Source: Methylobacterium sp. J-090 (GTDB taxonomy: Bacteria > Pseudomonadota > Alphaproteobacteria > Rhizobiales > Beijerinckiaceae). Taken from it: a stretch of DNA of 64,000 bases. The position numbers and the translations under genes are program-made. Below the pieces are notes generated by a model. The model was not told the origin of the DNA, did not search any database, and worked only from the letters and a program-made list of their open reading frames with translations. Location: the NCBI RefSeq assembly GCF_022829345.1, contig NZ_JAKSXV010000031.1, positions 62,001 through 126,000 on the forward strand. The letters are read 5' to 3'. Positions 1-9,014 of this stretch are shown here, in pieces (position 1 is the first letter of the stretch; each line of letters begins with the position of its first letter).

Positions 1-786
<786 letters not shown>

Positions 787-989
787 CGTGAACCTACGGT
801 CGATCGAAAAGCGTGAAGGCGAATGTTGGCCGGGCTTATAGAGGTAAATATTGCCCGACGCATCCGAAAGAGCCGCGCCTGTCGATCGTTGTCGTGAGGT
901 CCCGGGGATCACCGTCGGGGGAGGAAACATGGGCGCCGCGTTCGCGCCGATGCCGTTGAGCTCCCTCCGACCGTGCCCGCCGGGAGCGG

Positions 990-1328
990 TCAGTTGATCT
1001 CGCAGAATCCCGCGCCGGAGCCGACGATCCGCCCTTTTTCGCACCAGACCTGCCCCGTACGGGTGTCCCGGACGGATGCGGTCGCGACCGGGGCTGCGGC
1101 GATCTGGGCTGCGGCGACCGGGGCGGCCACGGGCGGGGTCGGGCGCGGCATCGCCAGGCTCGCAGCGGGTTCCTCACGCACCGCCGGCTCGGAGCGGATG
1201 CTGCCGGTGGCGGTGGGGACGAAGGCGATGCCCGGGCCGCGGCGCCCGCGTGCCTCGGCATCCGAAGCGGCAAGGACCGGGATCGCGCCGAAGAGGATCA
1301 AACCAAGGGTGACCGGATTTGCACGCAC
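990..1328 (-). CDS. Small secreted hypothetical protein
   Basis: This is a 112-residue protein of unknown function. It has an N-terminal signal peptide (a hydrophobic stretch over residues 6-20 followed by AxA), then a Pro/Ala-rich low-complexity middle (residues 55-85, many PVAA/APVA units). The C-terminal part is conserved-looking, with two cysteines (QVWCEKG and GFCEIN) that could form one disulfide in the periplasm. It lies between secA and the divergent ppiC gene and reads in the same direction as secA. The start at 1328 is supported by the signal peptide. I do not recognise a family; small proteins of this shape are frequent in Methylobacterium-like genomes. The longer alternative frame at 836-1273 has no signal peptide and a shadow-like composition. 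Confidence 0.6.
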   Translation of the reverse strand: MRANPVTLGLILFGAIPVLAASDAEARGRRGPGIAFVPTATGSIRSEPAVREEPAASLAMPRPTPPVAAPVAAAQIAAAPVATASVRDTRTGQVWCEKGRIVGSGAGFCEIN

Positions 1329-1564
1329 GCGACATCTCCCCGGAAAAGTCCAATCGAGAGCTTACGGCCGGACCCGTTAACGCCGCCTCGCCGCGACCGC
1401 GCGGATGCGACGGATCGGGCCCGCCCTGCTTGCCATCGGGTTCGACGCACGCCACCTGTGTCGGCGCGAAACGCGCGGCCTTTCCGGCCGCCACCGCCTC
1501 GCACCGATCCCGGCCATTCAGAAGTCGGGGATGCGGCGGGGTGCCATTCCCGAAGGACGCCGCG

Positions 1565-2458
1565 ATGCCGATCACCCACGCCCTCCTGCGCACCAGCGCC
1601 CTCGCGCTGCTCCTGGCCGCCCCCCTGACTGCGGCCCACGCGCAGCAGCCCGCCCTCCCGGCGCCGGCGGCCCCCGCGGCGCCCGTTGCGCCCGAGACGG
1701 TGGTGGCGAAGGTGAACGGCGCTCCGATTACCCAGGGCGATCTCGCCATCGCGTCGGACGACCCGGCCCTGTCCCTGCCGGGCGTGGACGACGCGCAGAA
1801 GAAGAACCTCCTGGTCGACTACATGATCGACCTCAAGGTCGGCGCGCAGGCCGCCGACGCGGCCAAGGTCGCCGAGGCGCCGGACTTCCAGCGCAAGCTC
1901 GCCTATTTTCGCGATAAGCTCCTCCTCGACGAGTACCTCGAGCGCGAGGCCAAGAAGGCGGTGACGCCGGAGGCCGCCAAGGCCCTCTACGAGCAGACCG
2001 TGAAGGCGATGAAGCCGGACGAGGAGGTCCATGCCCGCCACATCCTCGTCGACAACGAGGACGACGCGAAGAAGATCGCGGCGCGCATCAAGGGCGGCGA
2101 GGACTTCGCCAAGGTCGCGGGCGAGGCCTCGAAGGACCCGGGCTCGAAGGCCGAGGGCGGCGATCTCGGCTGGTTCACCAAGGAGCGCATGGTGGCGCCC
2201 TTCGCCGAGGCGGCGTTCAAGCTCAACGCCGGTCAGGTGTCGGACCCGATCAAGACCCAGTTCGGCTGGCACGTCATCAAGGTCGAGGAGAAGCGGGTGA
2301 AGCCGGTGCCGACCTTCGCCGAGATGAAGGAGCAGGTCGAACAGTACATCACCCGCAAGACCCAGCAGGATCTCATCCTCAAGCTGCGCGAGGCCGCCAA
2401 GGTCGAACGCACGGCCGCCGCCCCCGCCGAGGTGAAGGGCGAGCCCAAGAAGCCCTGA
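1565..2458 (+). CDS. Periplasmic parvulin-type peptidyl-prolyl isomerase
   Basis: This 297-residue protein catalyses cis-trans isomerisation of Xaa-Pro bonds and acts as a periplasmic chaperone for outer-membrane or secreted proteins (PpiC/SurA-like family). The ATG at 1565 gives a clean signal peptide (residues 1-27, ending AHAQQ), so the 82 upstream in-frame codons are left out. A Pro/Ala linker (28-43) precedes a SurA-N-like helical region (about 50-150). The parvulin domain spans about 154-247 and shows HARHILV, the GGDLGWF signature and FGWHVIKV, all typical. The C-terminal tail is Lys/Ala rich. Its position divergent from secA matches other Rhizobiales. A hairpin just after the stop probably ends the transcript. 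Confidence 0.93.
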   Translation: MPITHALLRTSALALLLAAPLTAAHAQQPALPAPAAPAAPVAPETVVAKVNGAPITQGDLAIASDDPALSLPGVDDAQKKNLLVDYMIDLKVGAQAADAAKVAEAPDFQRKLAYFRDKLLLDEYLEREAKKAVTPEAAKALYEQTVKAMKPDEEVHARHILVDNEDDAKKIAARIKGGEDFAKVAGEASKDPGSKAEGGDLGWFTKERMVAPFAEAAFKLNAGQVSDPIKTQFGWHVIKVEEKRVKPVPTFAEMKEQVEQYITRKTQQDLILKLREAAKVERTAAAPAEVKGEPKKP

Positions 2459-2470
2459 GGCGGCACCCCG

Positions 2471-2508
2471 GAAACGGTGCCGCCGTCCGTCACGGGCGGC
2501 GCCGTTTC
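2471..2508 (+). terminator. Hairpin terminator candidate after the parvulin gene
   Basis: Arms 2471-2484 (GAAACGGTGCCGCC) and 2495-2508 (GGCGGCGCCGTTTC) pair over 14 bp with one T-G wobble, and the loop is 10 nt. It starts 12 bp after the ppiC stop. No clean T-run follows, as is common in high-GC alphaproteobacteria, so termination efficiency is uncertain. Confidence 0.6.
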
Positions 2509-2583
2509 AGGGAGGCGCTCGTTTGTGGTTGCGCTTGGCCCCCGGATCGGCTGTGACTGCGGCCGTCGAATCGAGGGGGCAGC

Positions 2584-3144
2584 ATGTCGGGTGGTCACGG
2601 TGGCGGTGGGAGTTCCAACAAGCGCGTGGCGCTGCTGATCTCGGTGCTGGCGCTGTTCCTGGCGCTCGCCGAGACCCTGGCCAAGGGCGCGCAGACGGAG
2701 GCGCTCAGCGCCAACGTCGAATCGTCGAACCAGTGGGCCTACTTTCAGGCCCGCACCATCCGCGGCACGATTCTCAAGACCGCCGACGAGACCCTGGCCC
2801 TGCTGCCGCCGGACGCCGCGAATTCGGAAGCGATCAAGGCCAAGCGCGCCGAGTGGGCCAAGACCATGGCCCGCTGGGACAGCGAGCCCGCCACCGGCGA
2901 GGGGCGCAAGGAACTCAGCGAGAAAGCCCGGCACGCCCAGGAGGTGCGCGACAAGGCGCTCCACCGCTACCACCATTACGAGTTCGGCTCGGCCGCCTTC
3001 CAGATCGGCATCGTGCTCGCCTCGGCCGAGGTGATCACCGGCATCGCGGCCCTGGTCTTCGGCGGTGCCCTTATCGGGCTCGCCGGGTTGGCCATGCTCG
3101 GCTTCGGCCTCTACGCGCCGCACGTGCTGCCGTTCTTTCACTGA
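2584..3144 (+). CDS. DUF4337 family membrane protein
   Basis: This 186-residue protein has a Gly/Ser-rich start (MSGGHGGGGSSNKR), one membrane segment at about residues 15-33, a long helical and probably periplasmic or coiled-coil region (about 35-135) rich in Ala, Glu and Lys, and a hydrophobic C-terminal pair of segments (about 140-182) rich in Gly. The layout and motifs (QWAYFQARTIR; AFQIGIVLASAEVITGI) fit DUF4337, a family of unknown function. It is followed 77 bp later by a PsiE-like membrane protein in the same direction, so the two may be co-transcribed. No catalytic residues are evident. The start fits the ATG after an AGGGGGCAGC ribosome-binding stretch. Confidence 0.8.
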   Translation: MSGGHGGGGSSNKRVALLISVLALFLALAETLAKGAQTEALSANVESSNQWAYFQARTIRGTILKTADETLALLPPDAANSEAIKAKRAEWAKTMARWDSEPATGEGRKELSEKARHAQEVRDKALHRYHHYEFGSAAFQIGIVLASAEVITGIAALVFGGALIGLAGLAMLGFGLYAPHVLPFFH

Positions 3145-3221
3145 CACTCGACAACATGTCGGTTTGCCTGCCAAGTTCCCCCTGCGACCGGTGATTGAGT
3201 CCGGCGCCGGGGTGGAGCGCC

Positions 3222-3728
3222 ATGGCGGACGACGCGGAGGAAGAGAGCCGGCTCACGCGGGCCTCCGGCTTCCTGTTCATGCACACGGAGCACGCGGTCT
3301 ACGCCGTGCTCGGCATCCTGCTCGCGGCCACCGCGATCCTGGCGCTCGTGGACGCCACCGGGCTCCTCGTCGGGGCGATCCGCGAGCTCGGCGGATCGGC
3401 CAAGCTCCTCGAGATCGTCGACCGGCTCCTGTTCCTGCTGATGCTGGTGGAGATCCTGCACACGGTGCGGGTGTCCATGCGCTCGGGCAAGCTCACCTGC
3501 GAGCCCTTCCTCATCGTCGGCCTCATCGCCTCGATCCGGCGGGTGCTGGTGATCACCCTGCAATCGTCCGAGGTGATGCACGGCCCCCTCACGCCGGAGC
3601 GCGAGGCGCTGTTTCGCGCCTCGATGATCGAGCTCGGCGTGCTCGCCGGGCTCATCCTCGTGATGGTGCTGTCGATCTTCCTCCTGCACCGCGCCCGCGA
3701 CGACCAGCAGGTGGCAGGTCAGGAATAG
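3222..3728 (+). CDS. PsiE-like phosphate-starvation-inducible membrane protein
   Basis: This 168-residue integral membrane protein has about four hydrophobic segments (residues near 25-50, 67-90, 97-118 and 134-160 from the chosen start). The segment order and the conserved VEILHTVRVSMRSG and EPFLIVGLIASIRRVLVITL regions match the PsiE family (DUF2107/PsiE-like). Its members are named from E. coli psiE but have no established molecular role. The ATG at 3222 has a GGTGGAG ribosome-binding site 5 nt upstream, so the nine extra in-frame codons before it are left out. It ends 4 bp before the convergent stop of tex. Confidence 0.8.
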   Translation: MADDAEEESRLTRASGFLFMHTEHAVYAVLGILLAATAILALVDATGLLVGAIRELGGSAKLLEIVDRLLFLLMLVEILHTVRVSMRSGKLTCEPFLIVGLIASIRRVLVITLQSSEVMHGPLTPEREALFRASMIELGVLAGLILVMVLSIFLLHRARDDQQVAGQE

Positions 3729-3732
3729 GCGC

Positions 3733-6051
3733 TCAGCGCCGTGGTTTGGCCTCGGCCGCCCGGCGCAGGGCCTCCGCCATGGCCCCGCCGGGTTCCGCCC
3801 CGGCCTTCGGCGGCGGGGCGGCCTGCATCCGCGCCGGGACCGGGCGCTCCTCGCGCCGGCCGGGGCGGGGCGCTTGTTCGTCGTCCGAGCGCATGGAGAG
3901 GGCGATGCGCTTGCGGCCCGGATCGACCTCGACGACGCGCACCTGAACCACGTCACCCGGTTTGACCACCTCGCGCGGGTCCTTCACGAAGCGGTCGGCG
4001 AGCACCGAGATATGCACCAGCCCGTCCTGGTGCACGCCGATATCCACGAAGGCGCCAAAGGCGGCGACGTTGGTGACCACGCCCTCCAGGCGCATGCCGG
4101 GCTTGAGGTCGGTGATCTTCTCGACACCGTCCTGGAAGGTCGCCGTCCTGAAGGCCGGGCGCGGATCGCGGCCGGGCTTCTCCAGTTCCGAAAGAATGTC
4201 GGTGACGGTGGGCAGGCCGAAGGTCGCGTCCGTGAACGTTTTCGGGTCGAGACTGCGGAGCGTGCTCGCATTGCCGATGACCGCCTGGATCGGCTGGCCG
4301 GCGGCGGCGAGAATCCGGCGCACCACCGGGTAGGCTTCCGGGTGGACGCCCGAGGCGTCGAGGGGGTCGGTGCCGTCGCGGATGCGCAGGAAGCCGGCGG
4401 CGAGCTCGTAGGCCTTCGGCCCGAGCCCGGCGACCTTCTTGAGCGCGACGCGGCTGCGGAACGGGCCGTTGGCATCGCGGTGGACGACGATGTTGGAGGC
4501 GACCCGCTCCGTGAGTCCCGACACCCGGGCCAGCAGCGGCGCGGAAGCGGTGTTCACATCCACACCCACACCGTTCACGCAATCCTCGACGACGGCGTCG
4601 AGGGAGCGCGAGAGTTTTCCCTCCGCCAGATCGTGCTGGTACTGCCCGACGCCGATGGCCTTGGGCTCGATCTTCACGAGTTCGGCGAGCGGGTCCTGCA
4701 GGCGCCGGGCGATGGAGACGGCGCCGCGGATCGACACGTCGAGGTCGGGCAGCTCGGCGCTGGCATAGGCCGAGGCCGAGTAGACCGAGGCGCCGGCCTC
4801 CGAGACCATCACCTTGGTGAGCTTCAGGTCGGGCTGCTTGGCAATGAGTTCGGCGGCAAGCTTGTCGGTCTCGCGCGACGCCGTGCCGTTGCCGATGGCG
4901 ACGAGTTCGACCCCGTGGGCGCGGCACACCTTCGCCAGGGCCATGAGGGCGCCGTTCCAGTCCCGGCGCGGCTCGTGCGGGTAGATCGTGTCGGTGGCCA
5001 CCACCTTGCCGGTGGCATCCACCACCGCGACCTTCACGCCCGTGCGAAAGCCCGGATCGAGGCCGAGGGTCGGCCGCGCGCCGGCCGGTGCGGCGAGGAG
5101 CAGATCGCGCAGGTTGCCGGCGAACACCCCGACCGCGCCGGTCTCGGCCACGGCCCAGAGGCGGGCGCGCAGGTCCGTGTCGATGCTGGGCTTGAGCTTC
5201 GTCCGCCACGTCCGGCGCACGGTCTCCAGGAGGAAAGCGTCGCCCGGCCGGCCGGCGTCCCGCACCCCGAAGGCTTTGGCGATGCGCAGTTCCTGCGCGG
5301 AGGGCTGGCCCTTGGCCGGCACGTCACCCACGGCATCGGTCAGGTCGAGGTCGAGCACCTCCTCCTTCTCGCCCCGGAACAGGGCGAGGATGCGGTGCGA
5401 GGGCAGGCGGGTCAGGGGTTCGGCGAACTCGAAATAGTCGGCGAACTTTTCGCCGGCCGCCGCCTTGCCCGTCTTCACCGTGGAGACCATCCGGCCGCGT
5501 TGCCAGCCCGTCTCGCGCAAGCCGCCCACCAGTTCGGGGTCCTCGCTGAAGCGCTCCATGAGGATCGACCGCGCGCCCTCCAGGGCGGCGTCGGCGTCCG
5601 CGACGCCCTTGGCGGCATCGACATAGGCCCTGGCCGCCGCCTCCGGCACCTGCTCGGGCCGGGCCAGGAGAGTGTCGGCCAGGGGTCCGAGGCCGGCCTC
5701 GCGCGCGATCTGAGCCTTGGTCCGGCGCCTCACCCGGAACGGCAGGTAGAGGTCCTCCAGCCGCGCCTTGGTGTCGGCGGCGAGGATGCGGGCGCGCAAG
5801 GGCGCGTCGAGCTTGCCCTGGGCCTCGATGCTCTCCAGCACCGCCGCGCGCCGCGCTTCCAGCTCGCGGAGATACGACAAGCGCTCTTCCAGGGTGCGCA
5901 GCTGCGTGTCGTCGAGGGTGCCGGTGACCTCCTTGCGGTAGCGCGCCACGAACGGGACCGTGGCCCCGCCGTCGAGGAGGTCGACGGCGGCCTTCACCTG
6001 CCACTCGGCCACGCCGAGTTCGGTGGCGAGGATTGCGTTGATGGCGGCCAT
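3733..6051 (-). CDS. tex: Tex-family S1 RNA-binding transcription accessory protein
   Basis: This is a full-length 772-residue Tex protein, a cytoplasmic nucleic-acid-binding factor related to eukaryotic Spt6. Visible domains in order: an N-terminal helical Tex region (1-300), a YqgF/RNase H-like fold beginning at GLDPGFRTG (about 330-460), helix-hairpin-helix elements (about 500-570; GVGVDVNTASAPLLARVSGL, GLGPKAYE), and an S1 domain (about 645-720; GMRLEGVVTNVAAFGAFVDIG). The tail is Pro/Arg-rich and basic. The family is linked to transcription and stress tolerance in several bacteria. The gene stands alone, convergent with the PsiE-like gene and divergent from the beta-propeller gene. Confidence 0.95.
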   Translation of the reverse strand: MAAINAILATELGVAEWQVKAAVDLLDGGATVPFVARYRKEVTGTLDDTQLRTLEERLSYLRELEARRAAVLESIEAQGKLDAPLRARILAADTKARLEDLYLPFRVRRRTKAQIAREAGLGPLADTLLARPEQVPEAAARAYVDAAKGVADADAALEGARSILMERFSEDPELVGGLRETGWQRGRMVSTVKTGKAAAGEKFADYFEFAEPLTRLPSHRILALFRGEKEEVLDLDLTDAVGDVPAKGQPSAQELRIAKAFGVRDAGRPGDAFLLETVRRTWRTKLKPSIDTDLRARLWAVAETGAVGVFAGNLRDLLLAAPAGARPTLGLDPGFRTGVKVAVVDATGKVVATDTIYPHEPRRDWNGALMALAKVCRAHGVELVAIGNGTASRETDKLAAELIAKQPDLKLTKVMVSEAGASVYSASAYASAELPDLDVSIRGAVSIARRLQDPLAELVKIEPKAIGVGQYQHDLAEGKLSRSLDAVVEDCVNGVGVDVNTASAPLLARVSGLTERVASNIVVHRDANGPFRSRVALKKVAGLGPKAYELAAGFLRIRDGTDPLDASGVHPEAYPVVRRILAAAGQPIQAVIGNASTLRSLDPKTFTDATFGLPTVTDILSELEKPGRDPRPAFRTATFQDGVEKITDLKPGMRLEGVVTNVAAFGAFVDIGVHQDGLVHISVLADRFVKDPREVVKPGDVVQVRVVEVDPGRKRIALSMRSDDEQAPRPGRREERPVPARMQAAPPPKAGAEPGGAMAEALRRAAEAKPRR

Positions 6052-6185
6052 GCAGCGTCTCCCGGTGGGGCTGGGGTGTCTACAGGGCGGTGCGCCGGGC
6101 GGTCAAACGCCCGCACCATCCCTGGACAACGCCGCGATCCCGGCAGACACTTTCGTCAAAGAATAAACGCGTCGGGGAGGTCGTC

Positions 6186-7298
6186 ATGAAGCTCGGGCTT
6201 GGGCTCGCCGTGCTGTGGCTCGCGCTCACGGGGGCAGCCGCGGCGGAACCGCCGACGTTCCAGGTCGATCCGGCTTGGCCCAAAACCCTGCCGAACAACT
6301 GGATCATGGGGCAGGCCTCCGGCGTCGCCGTGGATGCCGAGGACCACATCTGGGTGGTGCAGCGCCCCCGCACCCTCACGGACGACGAGAAGGCCGCGAG
6401 CCTCGATCCACCGCGCACCAAGTGCTGCGTGCCGGCCCCGCCGGTGCTGGTGTTCGATCAGGCCGGCAGCCTGATCCGGTCCTGGGGCGGCCCGGGGGAG
6501 GGCTACGACTGGCCGCAGAACGAGCACGGCATCCACATCGATCACAAGGGCTTCGTGTGGCTCGCCGGCAACGGCGATCAGGACGGGCTGATCCTGAAGT
6601 TCACGCCGGAGGGCAAGTTCGTCCTGCAGATCGGCAAACAGGGTCCGCAGACCAACAGCCTCGACACCACCCGCCTCGGCCGGCCCGCCGCCATGCAGGT
6701 GGACCCGGAGACCAACGAACTCTACGTGGCCGACGGCTACTACAACCACCGGGTCATCGTGTTCGACGCCGAGACCGGCGCGTTCAAGCGGATGTGGGGC
6801 GCCTACGGCCGGCCGCCGACCGACGAGGCCCTGCCGCCCTACGATCCGGCCGCTGCCCCGGCCCAGCAGTTCCGCAATCCCGTCCACTGCGTGCAGATCG
6901 CCCGCGACGGCCTCGTCTACATCTGCGACCGCGCCAACGACCGGGTGCAGGTGTTTCACAAGGACGGCCGCTTCGTGAAGGAGTTCTTCGTCGAGAAAGA
7001 CACCCGCGCCAACGGCTCGGTCTGGGAGCTCGCCCTGTGGCCCGACGCGGACCAGACCTACCTCCTCAATGCAGACGGCGCCAACAACGAGGTCCGCACC
7101 CTCAGGCGCGACACCGGCGCGGTGGTGGGCGCCTTCGGCCGCAACGGCCGCATGGCCGGCGATTTCCACTGGGTCCACAACCTCGCCATCGATTCGAAGG
7201 GCAACGTCTTCACCACGGAGGTGGACACCGGCAAGCGCGCCCAGAAATTCGTGTTCCGGGGCGACATGGTCCTGCGCAAGCGCGCCCCGGCCCCGTGA
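6186..7298 (+). CDS. Secreted NHL/six-bladed beta-propeller protein
   Basis: This is a 370-residue periplasmic or secreted protein with a signal peptide (residues 1-19, ending GAAAAEPP). The rest shows repeated blades of the form GVAVDAEDHIWVV, GIHIDHKGFVWLAG, AMQVDPETNELYVADGYYNHRVIVFD, CVQIARDGLVYICDRANDRVQVF and NLAIDSKGNVFTTE. These are NHL-type strands, so a six-bladed propeller is expected. Such proteins bind ligands or act as lactonase-like hydrolases, but no clear metal site could be assigned. The ATG at 6186 follows a GGGGAGG ribosome-binding site, and the 32 earlier in-frame codons lack a signal sequence. It stands alone, convergent with opgG 13 bp away. Confidence 0.85.
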   Translation: MKLGLGLAVLWLALTGAAAAEPPTFQVDPAWPKTLPNNWIMGQASGVAVDAEDHIWVVQRPRTLTDDEKAASLDPPRTKCCVPAPPVLVFDQAGSLIRSWGGPGEGYDWPQNEHGIHIDHKGFVWLAGNGDQDGLILKFTPEGKFVLQIGKQGPQTNSLDTTRLGRPAAMQVDPETNELYVADGYYNHRVIVFDAETGAFKRMWGAYGRPPTDEALPPYDPAAAPAQQFRNPVHCVQIARDGLVYICDRANDRVQVFHKDGRFVKEFFVEKDTRANGSVWELALWPDADQTYLLNADGANNEVRTLRRDTGAVVGAFGRNGRMAGDFHWVHNLAIDSKGNVFTTEVDTGKRAQKFVFRGDMVLRKRAPAP

Positions 7299-7311
7299 CC
7301 CGCGCCGGCCC

Positions 7312-8979
7312 TCAGGCCGCCGCGTCCCAGGTCTCCGTGATCGCCCGGCCGGAAAGCAGCAGCCGGGCGCGGAGCACGATGTCGCCGGCCGGCCGGGCGG
7401 CGGGCGGGCGCCACTCGACGTAGAGGCGCCAGCCCCCGGTCTGGGGCACGAACTCGATGAACGGGTCCACGAGGGTGCCGGCGCTCGCCGAGATGTCGGC
7501 GGTGAGGGGGGCCGCCGGATCGCGGGGCAGGCCGGGGCCCTCGAAATCCACCGCGTAGAGGCGCCGGCCCGGGTTCGGCGGCGTGGTCGGACGCAGGCGC
7601 TCGGCCGAGCCGACCCGGGTCGAGACCACGCGGGCCAGCGTCCCCGGCACGGCCGCCGTCGGCTCCGCGCCCACCGTGGTCAGGGTGTAGCGCAGGGGCA
7701 GGGGGCGCCCCGCCGCGACGGGGGCTTCGGCCACGAAGGCCGCCACGATGTTGTCCATGTACTCCTCGCGCGACGGGATCTCGAAGAGCTGCACGGCGCC
7801 CGCGCCGAACCCCGCTTCCGGAGTCACCCACAGACCCGGCCGGAATTCGTGCCGGGCCTGGACGTCGAGATAGGCGGCAAAATTCCGTTCGCGCTGGAGG
7901 AGCCCGAACCCGTCGAGGGGATCGACGGCGAAGGCCGAGACCTGCGGGTCGCGGCGCCCGTTCACCAGGGGCCGCCACATTCGGTCGCCCCGGGTCGCCA
8001 CGGCGAGGCCATCGGAATCGTGGACCTGGGGGCGGAAATCGTCGAAGGGCTCGGCGCCCGGCGCGCCCGGCCCGTTCTGCCCGTGCAGGAACATGCTGGT
8101 CAGCGGCGCCAGCCCGAGACGGTCGATGGCCTTGCGCGGGTGGAGCGAGGCCTCGACCCGCATGATTGAGGGATCGCCCGGCGCGACGACGAAGCGGTAG
8201 GCCCCCGTCAAGCTCGGGGATTCGAGGAGCGCCAGAATCTCGATCGTGCGGGCGTCGTCCTTCGGCTCGCAGATCCAGAACGCGGTGAAATCCGGAAACT
8301 CCTCCGCGCCCGGGCCGCCCGTGCGGATTGCCGCCCCCCGCGCCGACAGGCCGTATTCCTGGCCCTTGCCGCGCAGGCGGAAATACGAGGCGCCGAGGAA
8401 GACCAGGAATTCTTCCTGGTCGCCGGGCCGGGCGTCGTCGAAGGCGTAGTGCAGGCGAAAGCCCGCGAAGCCGAGATCGGCCGGGAAAGTCTGGCCCTGC
8501 AACGTGGGACCGAGGTCGAACAGGTCCGAGCCGTACGCGATGGGCTTCGACGGCCCCTCGGCCGGCTGCAGGTAGAGGTCCACCCGCTTGGCCTGCAGGA
8601 AGCCGCGATGGAAGAGCTGGGCCGAGAAGTGAGGCCCCAAGCGCGGGCTCGCCGCGGGACGAAACGTGATCGCCCGGTAGGCGTCGTAGGTCAGGGCCTT
8701 GAGGGCGGGCGGCAGGTCGTCCGGGCGCGGCTGGTAAGGGTCGGCCGCGAGCGCCTTCGCCCGCTCGGCGAGATCCGCGAAGGTCATGCGCGCCGTCCGG
8801 TCGGGGAGGGGGGCGGCCGATGTTCGGCCGGCATTCAGATCGGTGATACTAGGCAGGAGCATGCCCGTGGCCGCGCCGAGCGTCTGAAGGGCTTGCCGCC
8901 GCGAGACGGGGCCGGCCGGTCCGTTCCCGTCCCCATCGTTGCCATCGCCCATCGTGTGCCTGTCCCCGTGATCGGGCAT
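7312..8979 (-). CDS. opgG: Periplasmic glucan biosynthesis protein OpgG/MdoG
   Basis: This 555-residue protein of the MdoG/OpgG/OpgD family helps build branched osmoregulated periplasmic glucans. The N-terminus carries a twin-arginine signal (SRRQALQTLGA, residues about 26-36, then a hydrophobic stretch), so export folded by Tat is likely; OpgD-type members share this. The body shows family motifs such as YDAYRAITFRP, YGSDLFDLGPTLQG, FLGASYFRLRGKGQEYGLSARG and EEFPDFTAFWICEP. ATG 8979 is used here, but ATG 8952 (MGDGNDGD) would also keep the Tat motif. The gene is divergent from opgH with only 35 bp between the two starts, unlike the opgGH operon of enterobacteria. Confidence 0.92.
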   Translation of the reverse strand: MPDHGDRHTMGDGNDGDGNGPAGPVSRRQALQTLGAATGMLLPSITDLNAGRTSAAPLPDRTARMTFADLAERAKALAADPYQPRPDDLPPALKALTYDAYRAITFRPAASPRLGPHFSAQLFHRGFLQAKRVDLYLQPAEGPSKPIAYGSDLFDLGPTLQGQTFPADLGFAGFRLHYAFDDARPGDQEEFLVFLGASYFRLRGKGQEYGLSARGAAIRTGGPGAEEFPDFTAFWICEPKDDARTIEILALLESPSLTGAYRFVVAPGDPSIMRVEASLHPRKAIDRLGLAPLTSMFLHGQNGPGAPGAEPFDDFRPQVHDSDGLAVATRGDRMWRPLVNGRRDPQVSAFAVDPLDGFGLLQRERNFAAYLDVQARHEFRPGLWVTPEAGFGAGAVQLFEIPSREEYMDNIVAAFVAEAPVAAGRPLPLRYTLTTVGAEPTAAVPGTLARVVSTRVGSAERLRPTTPPNPGRRLYAVDFEGPGLPRDPAAPLTADISASAGTLVDPFIEFVPQTGGWRLYVEWRPPAARPAGDIVLRARLLLSGRAITETWDAAA

Positions 8980-9014
8980 CGCTCGGCTCCCCTCGCACGA
9001 GAGTCCCGCGCCCC

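Noticed and set aside
3874..6189. A 771-codon open frame on the plus strand, antisense to tex
   Set aside because: Long antisense frames are expected at this GC content. It lacks domain motifs, is full of Arg/Gly/His runs, and tex on the other strand is complete and well supported.
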